Assembly (NCBI RefSeq): GCF_018617485.1
Contig: NZ_JACSKH010000001.1
Span: 1,426,001 to 1,490,000 of the forward strand
Length of the DNA stretch: 64,000 bases
DNA from: Exiguobacterium sp. s124
Lineage (GTDB): Bacteria; Bacillota; Bacilli; Exiguobacteriales; Exiguobacteriaceae
Reading direction: 5' to 3'
Part shown: positions 7,249-15,796 of the stretch, piece by piece
Layout of the letters: every line of letters begins with the position of its first letter
Numbering within the stretch: position 1 is the first letter of the stretch
The notes under the pieces: model-generated
Databases searched by the model: none
The model's input: the letters and a program-made list of their open reading frames with translations, nothing else
Told to the model about the DNA's origin: nothing
Made by a program: the position numbers and the translations under genes

Positions 7249-8408
7249 GATCTCTTCCTTTCTAGACGGGCACGGCGATGTTCTAGCTCGGCCTTTTCTC
7301 GATTGATTGTTTGACGCAACACTGTACGTTTTTGTTCAAGGAGCTCCATCGCTCGTTCCGTATAATCAATCGCGAGTGCCACATCCTTCTGCTTGTGCTC
7401 TGCATATTTGGCGAGTTCAACATAGCCCTCGATCGTATGCAATGATTCGAATAACGGAATTGCTTGCTCCATACGTCCCGTTCGCTTCAATAGCATTGCT
7501 TGCCGCATGACGGCTCGCTTCGAAGGACTCGAAAGCTGTTCAAACGCTTCGAGCGCCCGTTCCTGTTCGCCAAGGTCATGCAACCAATGCGCACGCTCTT
7601 CTCCGAAATCTATTTGTGGAGTCGTGACAAGTTGACTAAGTCTTGTGTAGAGGGAGACAAGACTTAAACAATCTGCATGATGGTGTTCGAGGACCGGCAT
7701 GAGAATCTCCGGGTTCCGTTCTTTGACGTACTGGAAATAATGCATCGGTGCTAAAAATCCAGGAAGGTCATCTGTTCGGCCATGACCGAAATACGTTTCG
7801 ACAGCTTTAAGTGACACCGATTCTAATCTCGGTTTCAACAATCGCCTCGCGGCATGTAATAAATCGACATGACCGACGGAAGGCAACGCTTTGACCCGAG
7901 ATTTGACGAACGTATGTCTCGTCTTGATTTGCGGCCAGTCGAAGGACTTCCCGTTATAGGTGACGAAACGTACCTCGTCTCCGATATCTTGCAAGAAATG
8001 ATAGTAAAAGGCGGTCTCAAACGCAGGGTGCGGCAAGACATATTGAATCATTTCTAAGTGTTCCGCTTGAATTCTCGCAAACCCGATTAAAAAAATCGAT
8101 GTGCCAGATCCACGTAGCCCGGTCGTCTCTGTATCCATGAAAAGCACTTGTTCTGGTTCTAAGTCGACCGCGAAAAACGGATGTTCAGTCTTCCGCATCA
8201 TTCGACTTGCGTCTCCGAAGGCATAGTCGTGATAAATCTCATCTAGTGGATAAGTCTTTCGGATTCGAACACACCACTCCTCTTCGAACGTTAAAATGTC
8301 CCCACCCTGCTCAATCCACTTCTGCTGCTCCACTTCGTCGGGAGACGCCGTGCGTACTGGTTCGACAGGTTCTTTCGTTTTTATTAATCTAGATAATTTT
8401 GCTTTCAT
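7245..8408 (-). CDS. mrfB: MrfB (YprB), RNase H-like exonuclease for mitomycin damage
   Basis: 387 residues. The N-terminal half has an RNase H-like 3'-5' exonuclease fold: FMDTETTGLRGSGTSIFLIG (first catalytic acids), FVTYNGKSFDWPQIKTRH (second), and a later HHHADCLSLVSLY with the third. The C-terminal ~110 residues are TPR-like helices (EQERALEAFEQL, GRMEQAIPLFESL). In B. subtilis the partner helicase MrfA and this nuclease act together to repair mitomycin-C adducts independently of UvrABC. The ATG at 8408 overlaps the mrfA stop by four bases and has AAAGGAT upstream; the longer upstream frame lies inside mrfA. Confidence 0.88.
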   Translation of the reverse strand: MKAKLSRLIKTKEPVEPVRTASPDEVEQQKWIEQGGDILTFEEEWCVRIRKTYPLDEIYHDYAFGDASRMMRKTEHPFFAVDLEPEQVLFMDTETTGLRGSGTSIFLIGFARIQAEHLEMIQYVLPHPAFETAFYYHFLQDIGDEVRFVTYNGKSFDWPQIKTRHTFVKSRVKALPSVGHVDLLHAARRLLKPRLESVSLKAVETYFGHGRTDDLPGFLAPMHYFQYVKERNPEILMPVLEHHHADCLSLVSLYTRLSQLVTTPQIDFGEERAHWLHDLGEQERALEAFEQLSSPSKRAVMRQAMLLKRTGRMEQAIPLFESLHTIEGYVELAKYAEHKQKDVALAIDYTERAMELLEQKRTVLRQTINREKAELEHRRARLERKRS

Positions 8409-10654
8409 AACGATCCTTTCAATGCTTGTAACTGACGAATGACTTGCTGTTTGAAGTCCCCGTATCCGACCATACCGACACAGCGAGGACATCCGCTCTC
8501 ACACGGACAGTCTGATACTGTCCGTTCTGCTGCTTCAAGTACCATATCTGCATCTTTATAAAGCGCCTCACTGAGACCGATGCCACCAGGATAGCGGTCA
8601 TATAAATAGACGGTCGGTTTATTCGTATGAGTCGACTTCATTTGAATGGTCGTAAATAAATCGAGCGTATCACACATGAGATAGAGCGGTGCGAGTCGTC
8701 TGAACAAGTCACTGACCGCCTCAAGTTGATCTTCGAGATCTGCCTCCGAGTATGCATAACGTTCGTCTAATGTGAACCACGTCGCCGTCGTATGCAATTC
8801 TCGCTCTGGGAGATGAATCGGACCTGACCCGATGTTCTCATGTGTTCCAAATTTAATTTTTTTAAAAAGGGTGGCCATCGCAATGACGGATACTTCGCCA
8901 AACGTTTTTGCACCATCCGTCTTGTTTTCTTCGAGCACTTTCAATTCCACAGCCAAATTCGCATCCGTATAGTAGTCGACATCGACACGACGGACGAACG
9001 CCTTTTTCTCTTCGAAGTCTAACTTTTCGACTTGATATTGTTCGGCACCATGCAAATAGATTGCTTCATCATGTAATAAGGTCATCGCACTAAACGTATC
9101 CATTTCACCAATCACTTGATGTTTTGCAGTTTGGTCGACGATGACTACATTCTCTTGGTCGCTTGTTCGAAGAGAGATGTCATGCGCCGGGAATGAATCC
9201 GTCATCCAATAGTATTTATTCGCTCGTTCGTGTAGCACTTGCGCATCGGTCAGGAACTCTAAAATATCCTCTGTGTCGATCGTTCCAAATCGCTCCCCTT
9301 TTTGAAACGGTAATTCGAATGCGGCGCACTTCATATGGTCTACTAAAATAATCAAGTTATTCGGGTCAAGGCGAGCAGCTTCCGGCGAACGATCTAAAAT
9401 CATATCAGGTTGTTCGACGACGAGCTGGTCGAGAGAGGACGAAGACGCAACGAATACGACGAGTGACTCGGAATGACGACGACCTGCACGTCCAGCTTGT
9501 TGCCAAAGTGAGGCGACGGTTCCGGGGTAGCCATTGAGAACGCATGCTTGTAACTGCCCGATATCCACGCCGAGTTCTAACGCATTCGTTGAGACGACTG
9601 CTTTAATTTCACCATTCCGTAACCGTCGTTCAATTTCGCGGCGTTCCGATGGAAGATAACCCCCTCGATACCCGACAATCGACTTCGGTCCAAGCTCTCG
9701 TCGTGTCAGCTCTTGCAAATATGTTAAAAGCACCTCGACGCGGACACGCGATCGTGCGAATACAATCGTTTGAATGTTTGCTTCGACGAGCTTCGATGCG
9801 ATACGTTTCGTCTCGAGTGTTGCACTTCTACGAATTCCAAGTGCTTCATTGACGACAGGGGGATTGTAAAAGACGAGATGCTTCTTCCCTTGAGGTGCCC
9901 CGTTCCGGTCGATTAACACGACTTCCTCTTCCGTCAACAATTCAGCGAGTTCACGTGGATTCGCAATCGTCGCGGAAGTCATGATCCATTTCGGATGACT
10001 TCCATAATAGGCGCAAATCCGCTTCAATCGACGAAATACGTTTGCGACGTGGCTACCAAACACACCACGGTACGTGTGCAACTCATCGACGACGATATAC
10101 TCTAAATTTTCAAATAGACGAATCCATTTCGTGTGGTGCGGTAAAATTCCCGAATGGAGCATATCCGGATTGGTGATGACGATATTTCCCGCATCCCTGA
10201 CTTTTGTTCGCGCGGCGGGAGACGTATCCCCATCATACGTAAAGCATCGCAAATTCCCCTCGAGTGCCTCGACCATCTCCATCAAATCACTATTTTGATC
10301 TTGCGCGAGTGCTTTTGTCGGGTAAAGATAAAGCGCACGTGCTGTTGGTTTTTCAATCATCTTTGAAAGTACCGGTAAGTTATAGCACAGTGTTTTTCCT
10401 GATGCGGTCGGCGTCACTATGACAGTCGAGTGACCGGCTGCCGTTTGTTTCACAGCTTCAGCCTGGTGCGTATACAGCTGTTCGATTCCCCGGCTCTTCA
10501 AGACGTTCGTCAATTGTTTCGGTACTTGCTCTGGAATGGGTGCATATTGTGCCGGACGTGCATCGACTGTATGCCAGTGGCGGACGTTTTTGGCAAAGCT
10601 GGCGTCTTCTTTTAATTCTTGAATCATTTCTTCGACGGAGCGTGATTTTCGCAT
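8405..10654 (-). CDS. mrfA: MrfA (YprA), DEAD/DEAH-box repair helicase with DUF1998
   Basis: 749 residues. Superfamily 2 helicase motifs are clear: TPTASGKT (Walker A, near residue 80), VVDELHTYRG (DEXH), MTSATIANP (III), then the second RecA domain with VSTNALELGVDIGQL and QQAGRAGRR (VI). The C-terminal region is DUF1998-like and carries a four-cysteine zinc cluster, CPCESGCPRC. This is the architecture of MrfA, a 3'-5' helicase for mitomycin-C repair. SD GAAGGTG precedes the ATG. It is coupled to mrfB. Confidence 0.92.
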   Translation of the reverse strand: MRKSRSVEEMIQELKEDASFAKNVRHWHTVDARPAQYAPIPEQVPKQLTNVLKSRGIEQLYTHQAEAVKQTAAGHSTVIVTPTASGKTLCYNLPVLSKMIEKPTARALYLYPTKALAQDQNSDLMEMVEALEGNLRCFTYDGDTSPAARTKVRDAGNIVITNPDMLHSGILPHHTKWIRLFENLEYIVVDELHTYRGVFGSHVANVFRRLKRICAYYGSHPKWIMTSATIANPRELAELLTEEEVVLIDRNGAPQGKKHLVFYNPPVVNEALGIRRSATLETKRIASKLVEANIQTIVFARSRVRVEVLLTYLQELTRRELGPKSIVGYRGGYLPSERREIERRLRNGEIKAVVSTNALELGVDIGQLQACVLNGYPGTVASLWQQAGRAGRRHSESLVVFVASSSSLDQLVVEQPDMILDRSPEAARLDPNNLIILVDHMKCAAFELPFQKGERFGTIDTEDILEFLTDAQVLHERANKYYWMTDSFPAHDISLRTSDQENVVIVDQTAKHQVIGEMDTFSAMTLLHDEAIYLHGAEQYQVEKLDFEEKKAFVRRVDVDYYTDANLAVELKVLEENKTDGAKTFGEVSVIAMATLFKKIKFGTHENIGSGPIHLPERELHTTATWFTLDERYAYSEADLEDQLEAVSDLFRRLAPLYLMCDTLDLFTTIQMKSTHTNKPTVYLYDRYPGGIGLSEALYKDADMVLEAAERTVSDCPCESGCPRCVGMVGYGDFKQQVIRQLQALKGSL

Positions 10655-10671
10655 CAGTTCACCTTCTCTTT

Positions 10672-11232
10672 TTATGAGTTCGAAGGTGCAAGTTCCACTA
10701 CGGTTTGCCGGATCGATTGAATCCGTTCATCTCGTATCACTCTCGATACAGCGGGCATTTTCAAAATGGTCATGTTTTGAAACGTTGTGGCGACATGCGC
10801 ATTCTCTTCTTCAAGGCGGATCAGCGCGTCTGAAAACAGACGTTGTGTCGATCGACCGAATAAGACAATGGTATGTAGCTTCGTACATTTCGAATGAACC
10901 GCTAATAGATGCTTGGCGTAGCGTTGCACCGTTTTATAATAATCTTCGTCTGTCGATAAGGTTTGACGATTGCCACGAAGTAAATTCGGATAGTAGGATT
11001 CCTCACCCGTGAACATCGTTTCGACACCGATTCGTTTTAAGTAAGCATGTCCAATCGCTTCAGCGACGGTTTGATCATGGATGAGACGACCAAGTGGAAT
11101 CGACTCTTTTAACAGCAGATGGGAAAGCTTTAATCCGAGATGTCCACTGAGCGGTACGCCGAAATCGTCGTCTTGCAGTCGATCCATAACAAATAACACT
11201 TTCATCTTGCGCTTTAAAGAGAGTTGAACCAT
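10672..11232 (-). CDS. Conserved-looking protein of unknown function, 186 aa
   Basis: A soluble 186-residue alpha/beta protein. It opens with a hydrophobic strand (KVLFVMD), then GVPLSGHLGLKLSHLL, and later a strand-turn TIVLFGRSTQRLF. The order strand / G-x-P-x-x-G-x-x-G-x-x-L / VLFG vaguely recalls uracil-DNA-glycosylase-fold proteins, but the catalytic GXDPY-type and HPS motifs are not visible, so I do not assign it. It has its own extended -10 promoter (TGTTATAAT) and lies 17 bp upstream of mrfA, so it probably heads the mrfAB-ypsA-gpsB transcript. Confidence 0.55.
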   Translation of the reverse strand: MVQLSLKRKMKVLFVMDRLQDDDFGVPLSGHLGLKLSHLLLKESIPLGRLIHDQTVAEAIGHAYLKRIGVETMFTGEESYYPNLLRGNRQTLSTDEDYYKTVQRYAKHLLAVHSKCTKLHTIVLFGRSTQRLFSDALIRLEEENAHVATTFQNMTILKMPAVSRVIRDERIQSIRQTVVELAPSNS

Positions 11233-11260
11233 GTGTCACCATCCTGTTCCCTTTCTTTTC

Positions 11261-11269
11261 ATTATAACA
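11261..11269 (-). promoter_or_regulatory. Extended -10 promoter for the 186-aa gene/mrfAB operon
   Basis: On the minus strand TGTTATAAT (TATAAT at 11266-11261) lies about 30 bp before the ATG at 11232. No good -35 is visible, as expected for an extended -10 promoter. Confidence 0.55.
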
Positions 11270-11284
11270 AAGTCATACGAAAAA

Positions 11285-11306
11285 CAGGGCGCACAATGTC
11301 GCCCTG
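11285..11306 (-). terminator. Intrinsic terminator of ponA
   Basis: Stem CAGGGCG / CGCCCTG with an 8-nt loop just after the ponA stop, followed on the minus strand by a short T-run. Confidence 0.75.
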
Positions 11307-11312
11307 CCTTTC

Positions 11313-13901
11313 TTAGTTATTTCCGTTATTCGAATTGCCGTTCCCACGTTCCGTGTTTGGCGATTCATCATTGGATTGACCTTCTAACGGAGCACCTGAA
11401 TCGTCTCCATCCGTCGGTTGGTCTGTTCCTTCATCAGTGGCCGGCTCATCCGGATTTTGTTCGTCTGTCGTACCTTCACCGTTTCCATTGTCGGTTTCGT
11501 TACCATTGCCGTTATTATCCTCATTGCCGTTATTTTCATCTGATGGGTTGTCTGCGCTATTTTCTTCTCCAGAAGGATTTTCTTCTTCCTTCGGTTCTTC
11601 TTTCGGTTCAATCGAGTAGCTTGCTTGCGCTGGTGCTGATTGCTGTTCACCCGTCAATGGGTTCGTCGCTTTGGCAACGATGGTGAATGTCGTGTCCCCT
11701 TCAGCCAAGTTTGCAATATCGACACTCGTCTCTCCCGTCGTACCGACGACTTTTTCACCGCCATCCGCCGACTGTTGCGTCACAGTGAACGAGATGTCTG
11801 AGTAGCCGTCTGCTTTTGCACCATCAAAATCGTATGACCATGAGACAGAACCGGCTTGTGAATCTTCATCATAGTTGACGCTTGCGCTCGTTGGAGCGGC
11901 AAGTTTCTCAGGTTGAAGATCTTTTGGTTTTGTCCCCTTGACATATAGTTCCTTGCCGAGAGACAAGACAGAATCTGGACGCTCGAAACGATCAGGTTGC
12001 CCCGTCGCGTTCGTCACCTGTTGCATCATATACTCGAAATAGTATTGGGCGTAGTTCGGTTTATTATTACTTTCTTTATTAACTTTACCTGTCCATACTG
12101 AAATCGAGTAATCGGTTGAATACCCTGTAAACCATTTGAATTGTTCGTTGTTCGTTGTTCCCGTTTTACCAGCTACATCCCATGGGAATGCACCTGGTTC
12201 ATACGTTCCACCTTCGGCACTTACAACATCACGCAACATGTCTGTCAACATGTAGGCCGTATAGTCTTCCATCGCCTGCTTCGCCTTGACTGGCGAGTTG
12301 ATACTAGAACCGTCATTAAATTCAATTTTTTGAATCAAGTGTGGTTTTGTATACATCCCGTCTGCACCGAGTGCAGCATAAGCTGCCGCCATCTGAGTCG
12401 TGCTTGCTTCAGCAGTACCAAGTGCATTTGACTCATTTAATTGATCGCCCGAATATGAAGGTTCGATTCCAACATTTTTTACAAACGACTCAATTGCCTC
12501 TTGACCGTACTCATCCCGCACTTCTTGGAATGCTCGAACTGCAGGCGTGTTCGCTGAAATCTTCAAATATTGACGCATCGTGTTCATACCGCGATAACCG
12601 TCGTAGTAGTTCCTTGGTTTTCCTTCTGGAAATGCTGCATCAAGTAACATTTTTCCTGTTGACCATTGTCCATTTTCAATACCTGGTCCATAGTCAAAGA
12701 ATGGTTTTGCCGTAGATCCAATCTGATATTTTTCATTTGAATAATCAATATAATATTTATCATCTTGCTTCGCCTGTTGACTATCGATGATGGCAACAAT
12801 TTCACCCGTCTTCGTATTCAGCACGGTTGCACCCATACGAAGTTCATCTGATGGAAAGGCACCATTAGGAATGTTTACATTATCAGACTTAATGTCACTA
12901 TTAAACTTTGTGTGAAGTTCTTTATTGATTGACGTGTATACTTTCAAACCTGTGCCATAGATGTCTGATTGTTCAAGACCATAATCTTCCTCAAGCTCTG
13001 CTTGGACACGTGAATAAATCGCACGTGTGAACGCCTCTTCTTCCGTCTCTTCACCTGGTGAGATGACGTCAGCGATGGCAACATCAAGCGCTGCGTTATA
13101 CTGTTCTTCCGAAATGTGACCGTCTCGTTTCATCGCAGACAATACTTGTTCTTGACGGTAACGCGTCAATTCTTGGTCACCGTTGATGGGGTCATATGCG
13201 CTAGGACGTTGCGGAAGACCTGCAAGGATTGCTGCCTCCTGGTAGTTGACCTCAGAGACCGGCTTGTTGAAGTAGCGTTTTGATGCGGTTTGTACACCGT
13301 ATCCACCACTACCATAGTAGTTTTTATTTAAATACATCTCCAAAATCTGTTCTTTCGTATACTCACGTTCAAGTTTGAGCGCGAGCCACTGCTCTTGAAG
13401 CTTACGCTTCAACTTCTTATCCGTTGAAAGAAACGATTGTTTCACCAACTGCTGCGTGATGGTCGATCCACCTTCTGCACCGAAACCGTCAGTCAAGTTG
13501 GCCACGACCGCGCCACCGATTCGACGTAAGTCGATTCCGTTGTGTTCATAAAAACGACGGTCCTCGATTGAAACGACCGCTTGTTGCATCACTTCTGAAA
13601 TATCGTCAATGGAGACGTATTCCCGAATTTGACCGGCTCCTTCGAGCGGTTCGCCTTCAGCCGAGATCAGCTGAATCGGATACGTATCGACGAGTTTTTC
13701 TTCGTCAAGCTCTGGTGCCGTCGCAATTGCATATACGGTATATGCCCCGAATGCGATGACTGCTGCAATAAATAACATGAAACCTAATAAAAAGATGCGT
13801 TTCCACATCGGCTTCTTACTCTTATTCTTTGGTTGTTTCCCAGTTTTTTTGCGTTTATTCGTCGTCGAATCTTGTCGACGTGCGATCCTACTTCGCTCCA
13901 T
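11313..13901 (-). CDS. ponA: Class A penicillin-binding protein PBP1A
   Basis: 862 residues. A basic cytoplasmic tail, one membrane helix (about 35-60), then a glycosyltransferase domain with catalytic Glu113 in EDRRFYEH and GGSTITQQLVKQ, and a transpeptidase domain with S396-TAK, S449-AN and K579-TG. It polymerises and cross-links peptidoglycan at the outer face of the membrane. After the transpeptidase come a fibronectin-type-III-like domain (about 670-765) and a roughly 95-residue disordered tail rich in Asn, Glu, Asp, Gly and Pro. The gene follows recU by 20 bp, the classical recU-ponA pair of Firmicutes, and ends in an intrinsic terminator. Confidence 0.95.
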   Translation of the reverse strand: MERSRIARRQDSTTNKRKKTGKQPKNKSKKPMWKRIFLLGFMLFIAAVIAFGAYTVYAIATAPELDEEKLVDTYPIQLISAEGEPLEGAGQIREYVSIDDISEVMQQAVVSIEDRRFYEHNGIDLRRIGGAVVANLTDGFGAEGGSTITQQLVKQSFLSTDKKLKRKLQEQWLALKLEREYTKEQILEMYLNKNYYGSGGYGVQTASKRYFNKPVSEVNYQEAAILAGLPQRPSAYDPINGDQELTRYRQEQVLSAMKRDGHISEEQYNAALDVAIADVISPGEETEEEAFTRAIYSRVQAELEEDYGLEQSDIYGTGLKVYTSINKELHTKFNSDIKSDNVNIPNGAFPSDELRMGATVLNTKTGEIVAIIDSQQAKQDDKYYIDYSNEKYQIGSTAKPFFDYGPGIENGQWSTGKMLLDAAFPEGKPRNYYDGYRGMNTMRQYLKISANTPAVRAFQEVRDEYGQEAIESFVKNVGIEPSYSGDQLNESNALGTAEASTTQMAAAYAALGADGMYTKPHLIQKIEFNDGSSINSPVKAKQAMEDYTAYMLTDMLRDVVSAEGGTYEPGAFPWDVAGKTGTTNNEQFKWFTGYSTDYSISVWTGKVNKESNNKPNYAQYYFEYMMQQVTNATGQPDRFERPDSVLSLGKELYVKGTKPKDLQPEKLAAPTSASVNYDEDSQAGSVSWSYDFDGAKADGYSDISFTVTQQSADGGEKVVGTTGETSVDIANLAEGDTTFTIVAKATNPLTGEQQSAPAQASYSIEPKEEPKEEENPSGEENSADNPSDENNGNEDNNGNGNETDNGNGEGTTDEQNPDEPATDEGTDQPTDGDDSGAPLEGQSNDESPNTERGNGNSNNGNN

Positions 13902-13921
13902 TCATAGTTCACTCCTTCTAT

Positions 13922-14530
13922 TCAATCGAGCCATTGATCGAGCACCGTCAAATAATCAATCGACGGTAAGGCTCTCGTCGGCACTTCAATCGCTTCCTCT
14001 TCAATAAAGCGAAGTGGAATCGATTTACGTCCCGTCATTCGTTGTTCCCACCACTGAACGAGTTGTTCGGTGGTCAATACATATTGCGTATTATAGCGAC
14101 TAAAGCGGATGATGACAAAACAAATCCCTCCGTGACGTTCGCACTCACGCATATGTTCAATTTGGTGTTCATGGAAATTGCCAAGCGGAAACGACGTCTT
14201 ATTATTCGTTTCTTTCGCTTCAAAGTCAATGTACTTGCCGCGATACACCCCGTTATAGTCGGTCGTGGATGCCTGTTTGAAATAAGCTTCCGTCACTTTG
14301 GCGGCACTCCGCTTCGGATAGTCGACTTTGACGATTTGTAACGGTGTCGGTTTCTTATGAATGACGGCCCGTTGATGAATCCGATAAAATTCATTCGTTT
14401 CATTCAACAACGTCTCCAAATTCATTCCGCGATTCGCATAGGTTGGAGAATTCGATCGTTCCTTCGAAATTCCTTCCCCCTTTTCTATCTTTGTCACTTT
14501 TGCTTTCTTACCGTTTGGATAATGGAACAA
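13922..14530 (-). CDS. recU: Holliday junction resolvase RecU
   Basis: About 202 residues with the RecU hallmarks ANRGMNLETLLNETN, VIHKKPTPLQIVKVDYPKRS, TTDYNGVYRGKYIDFEAKET and SFPLGNFHEHQIEHM, which include the catalytic acidic and lysine residues of this PD-(D/E)XK-like enzyme. It resolves Holliday junctions in recombination and chromosome segregation. The frame extends to an ATG at 14548, but GGGGTGA lies within that extension six bases before a TTG at 14530, which gives the typical family N-terminus (FHYPNGK), so TTG is taken as the start. Confidence 0.92.
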   Translation of the reverse strand: MFHYPNGKKAKVTKIEKGEGISKERSNSPTYANRGMNLETLLNETNEFYRIHQRAVIHKKPTPLQIVKVDYPKRSAAKVTEAYFKQASTTDYNGVYRGKYIDFEAKETNNKTSFPLGNFHEHQIEHMRECERHGGICFVIIRFSRYNTQYVLTTEQLVQWWEQRMTGRKSIPLRFIEEEAIEVPTRALPSIDYLTVLDQWLD

Positions 14531-14904
14531 TGTCGTCACCCCATACATACATATTAACAGGTCGGTCCACTCGTTCCTTCCGTCTCAGGTCTGATTGTCG
14601 ACTTCTGTCGGTCGACACTTATGTGGATTTACCGCAACACATATCGTACCAAACTCCCGTATGTTAAACTAGTATGAAAGCGATTGTGTATCCAAATTGA
14701 AAAGCTCTCGTTATGTATGACCCGATTGTTTTTTTATGATAATAGCACCTATAGTGTTTATCCAAGATGACACATCGATAAACCTAATTGATGTCATTCT
14801 TTAAAAAGTGTGCAATTTCTGTGCAATAGATTGACCGAATCACCATTTGGAAATAAAATAGGATGCTTAAAGACGTTACTGTTAAGCCGTTTTGGAGGGA
14901 TTGG
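14531..14904. other. 374-bp gene-free divergent region between recU and the DUF3800 gene
   Basis: No credible gene is seen. It holds the DUF3800 promoter (14831-14859), a 7-bp inverted repeat TGTCGAC / GTCGACA (14596-14602 and 14611-14617) and an imperfect one around TGACACATC / GATGTCA (14768-14776 and 14790-14796). The recU promoter must be here too, but I cannot point to convincing boxes. The base composition is more AT-rich than in the flanking genes. Confidence 0.6.
14831..14859 (+). promoter_or_regulatory. SigA-type promoter of the DUF3800 gene
   Basis: TTGACC (14831-14836), 17-bp spacer, TAAAAT (14854-14859). Transcription would start near 14866, downstream of the earliest in-frame ATG at 14863, which supports the start at 14905. 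Confidence 0.75.
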
Positions 14905-15756
14905 ATGGAAAGTGGAAAGAAGTATGTCATGTTCGTGGACGAGACTGGTACACCGAAAGGCAATACACAGTTCAATTTGACTGGTGTGTTGATGGAGTAC
15001 AAGTATTCAATCGACGCGGATGAAACCGGATTACCTTGTGAGTTGAAGCGCCGTCTTCATGCGTTTAAGAGAGACGTTTTTAAAACCGAGCAAATTCCGC
15101 TACATTTGAAAGAAATTTTAAAGGCGGAACATCCATACGGTAAAGAAGACGGCATCACAATCGACATGTTGCGTGATTTTTGGGATAAACTACCTGACTT
15201 TTTGCGGGGAATTGATTGTACCATCGTCAGTGTCGAAGTCGATAAGCAAAAACTACATGACTTTTATTCGACGCCAAAAGATCCGTACGTCGTCGCTTTC
15301 GCCCACCTGATGAAGTCCTTCTATGCGTTCTTAGAGGAAACAGAGGCGGTCAGTGCACGCGTCGTCCTCGAATCAAGAGATGATTATCAAAACCTACTCA
15401 TCCAAAAAGCATTTTTCGATATTTTCAATTCTGGTACGGTCCACCTCGATGTCGAAAAGAGTCGTCAAAAAATTAAAGGCTTCATTTTCTCTGAGAAGCA
15501 GAACACGATGTATCAATCTGGATTAGAAATCGCAGACCTCGTCTGCCTCCCACTGTCACGCGTTCGTCGTGGTGTGATTGAAGTAAAACCACGGTTCGTC
15601 CATTATGGGGACGAGAACCGAATCTTCAAAGCAATCAAGGACAAAATTTACATTCGTAAAGAAAGTCCGGACCAAGACTTCCGCAACTGGGGCTTCAAAA
15701 AAGTACCAATCACGAAAAAGCGTCGTGAGTGGAGCGACCATCCTTGGAACCATTAA
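14905..15756 (+). CDS. DUF3800 domain protein
   Basis: 283 residues. The N-terminal YVMFVDETGTPKG matches the DUF3800 opening (F-x-D-E-x-G) and the C-terminal YQSGLEIADLVCLPLSR matches its ending 'Q-x-A-D-h-h-x' motif; between lie an acidic VVLESRDD strand and a conserved-looking Lys-rich part. DUF3800 proteins have an RNase H-like fold and are suspected nucleases, often in accessory or defence regions; no activity is proven for this one. GGAGG lies six bases before the ATG. It is the only plus-strand gene between 5.8 and 29.5 kb, has its own promoter and terminator, and sits where Bacillus genomes have ypoC. Confidence 0.75.
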   Translation: MESGKKYVMFVDETGTPKGNTQFNLTGVLMEYKYSIDADETGLPCELKRRLHAFKRDVFKTEQIPLHLKEILKAEHPYGKEDGITIDMLRDFWDKLPDFLRGIDCTIVSVEVDKQKLHDFYSTPKDPYVVAFAHLMKSFYAFLEETEAVSARVVLESRDDYQNLLIQKAFFDIFNSGTVHLDVEKSRQKIKGFIFSEKQNTMYQSGLEIADLVCLPLSRVRRGVIEVKPRFVHYGDENRIFKAIKDKIYIRKESPDQDFRNWGFKKVPITKKRREWSDHPWNH

Positions 15757-15759
15757 ACC

Positions 15760-15796
15760 AAAAATGCATCGACACAAAACGTGTCGATGCATTTTT
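15760..15796. terminator. Bidirectional terminator between DUF3800 gene and nth
   Basis: A 16-bp stem AAAAATGCATCGACAC (15760-15775) / GTGTCGATGCATTTTT (15781-15796) with an AAAAC loop serves both convergent genes. Confidence 0.85.

Noticed and set aside
11384-11650. An 88-codon frame over the end of ponA
   Set aside because: It lies within the Asn/Glu-rich tail of PBP1A in another frame and has no ribosome site.
14863-14904. Upstream ATG of the DUF3800 gene
   Set aside because: The predicted transcription start (about 14866) lies after it, and GGAGG precedes the ATG at 14905.
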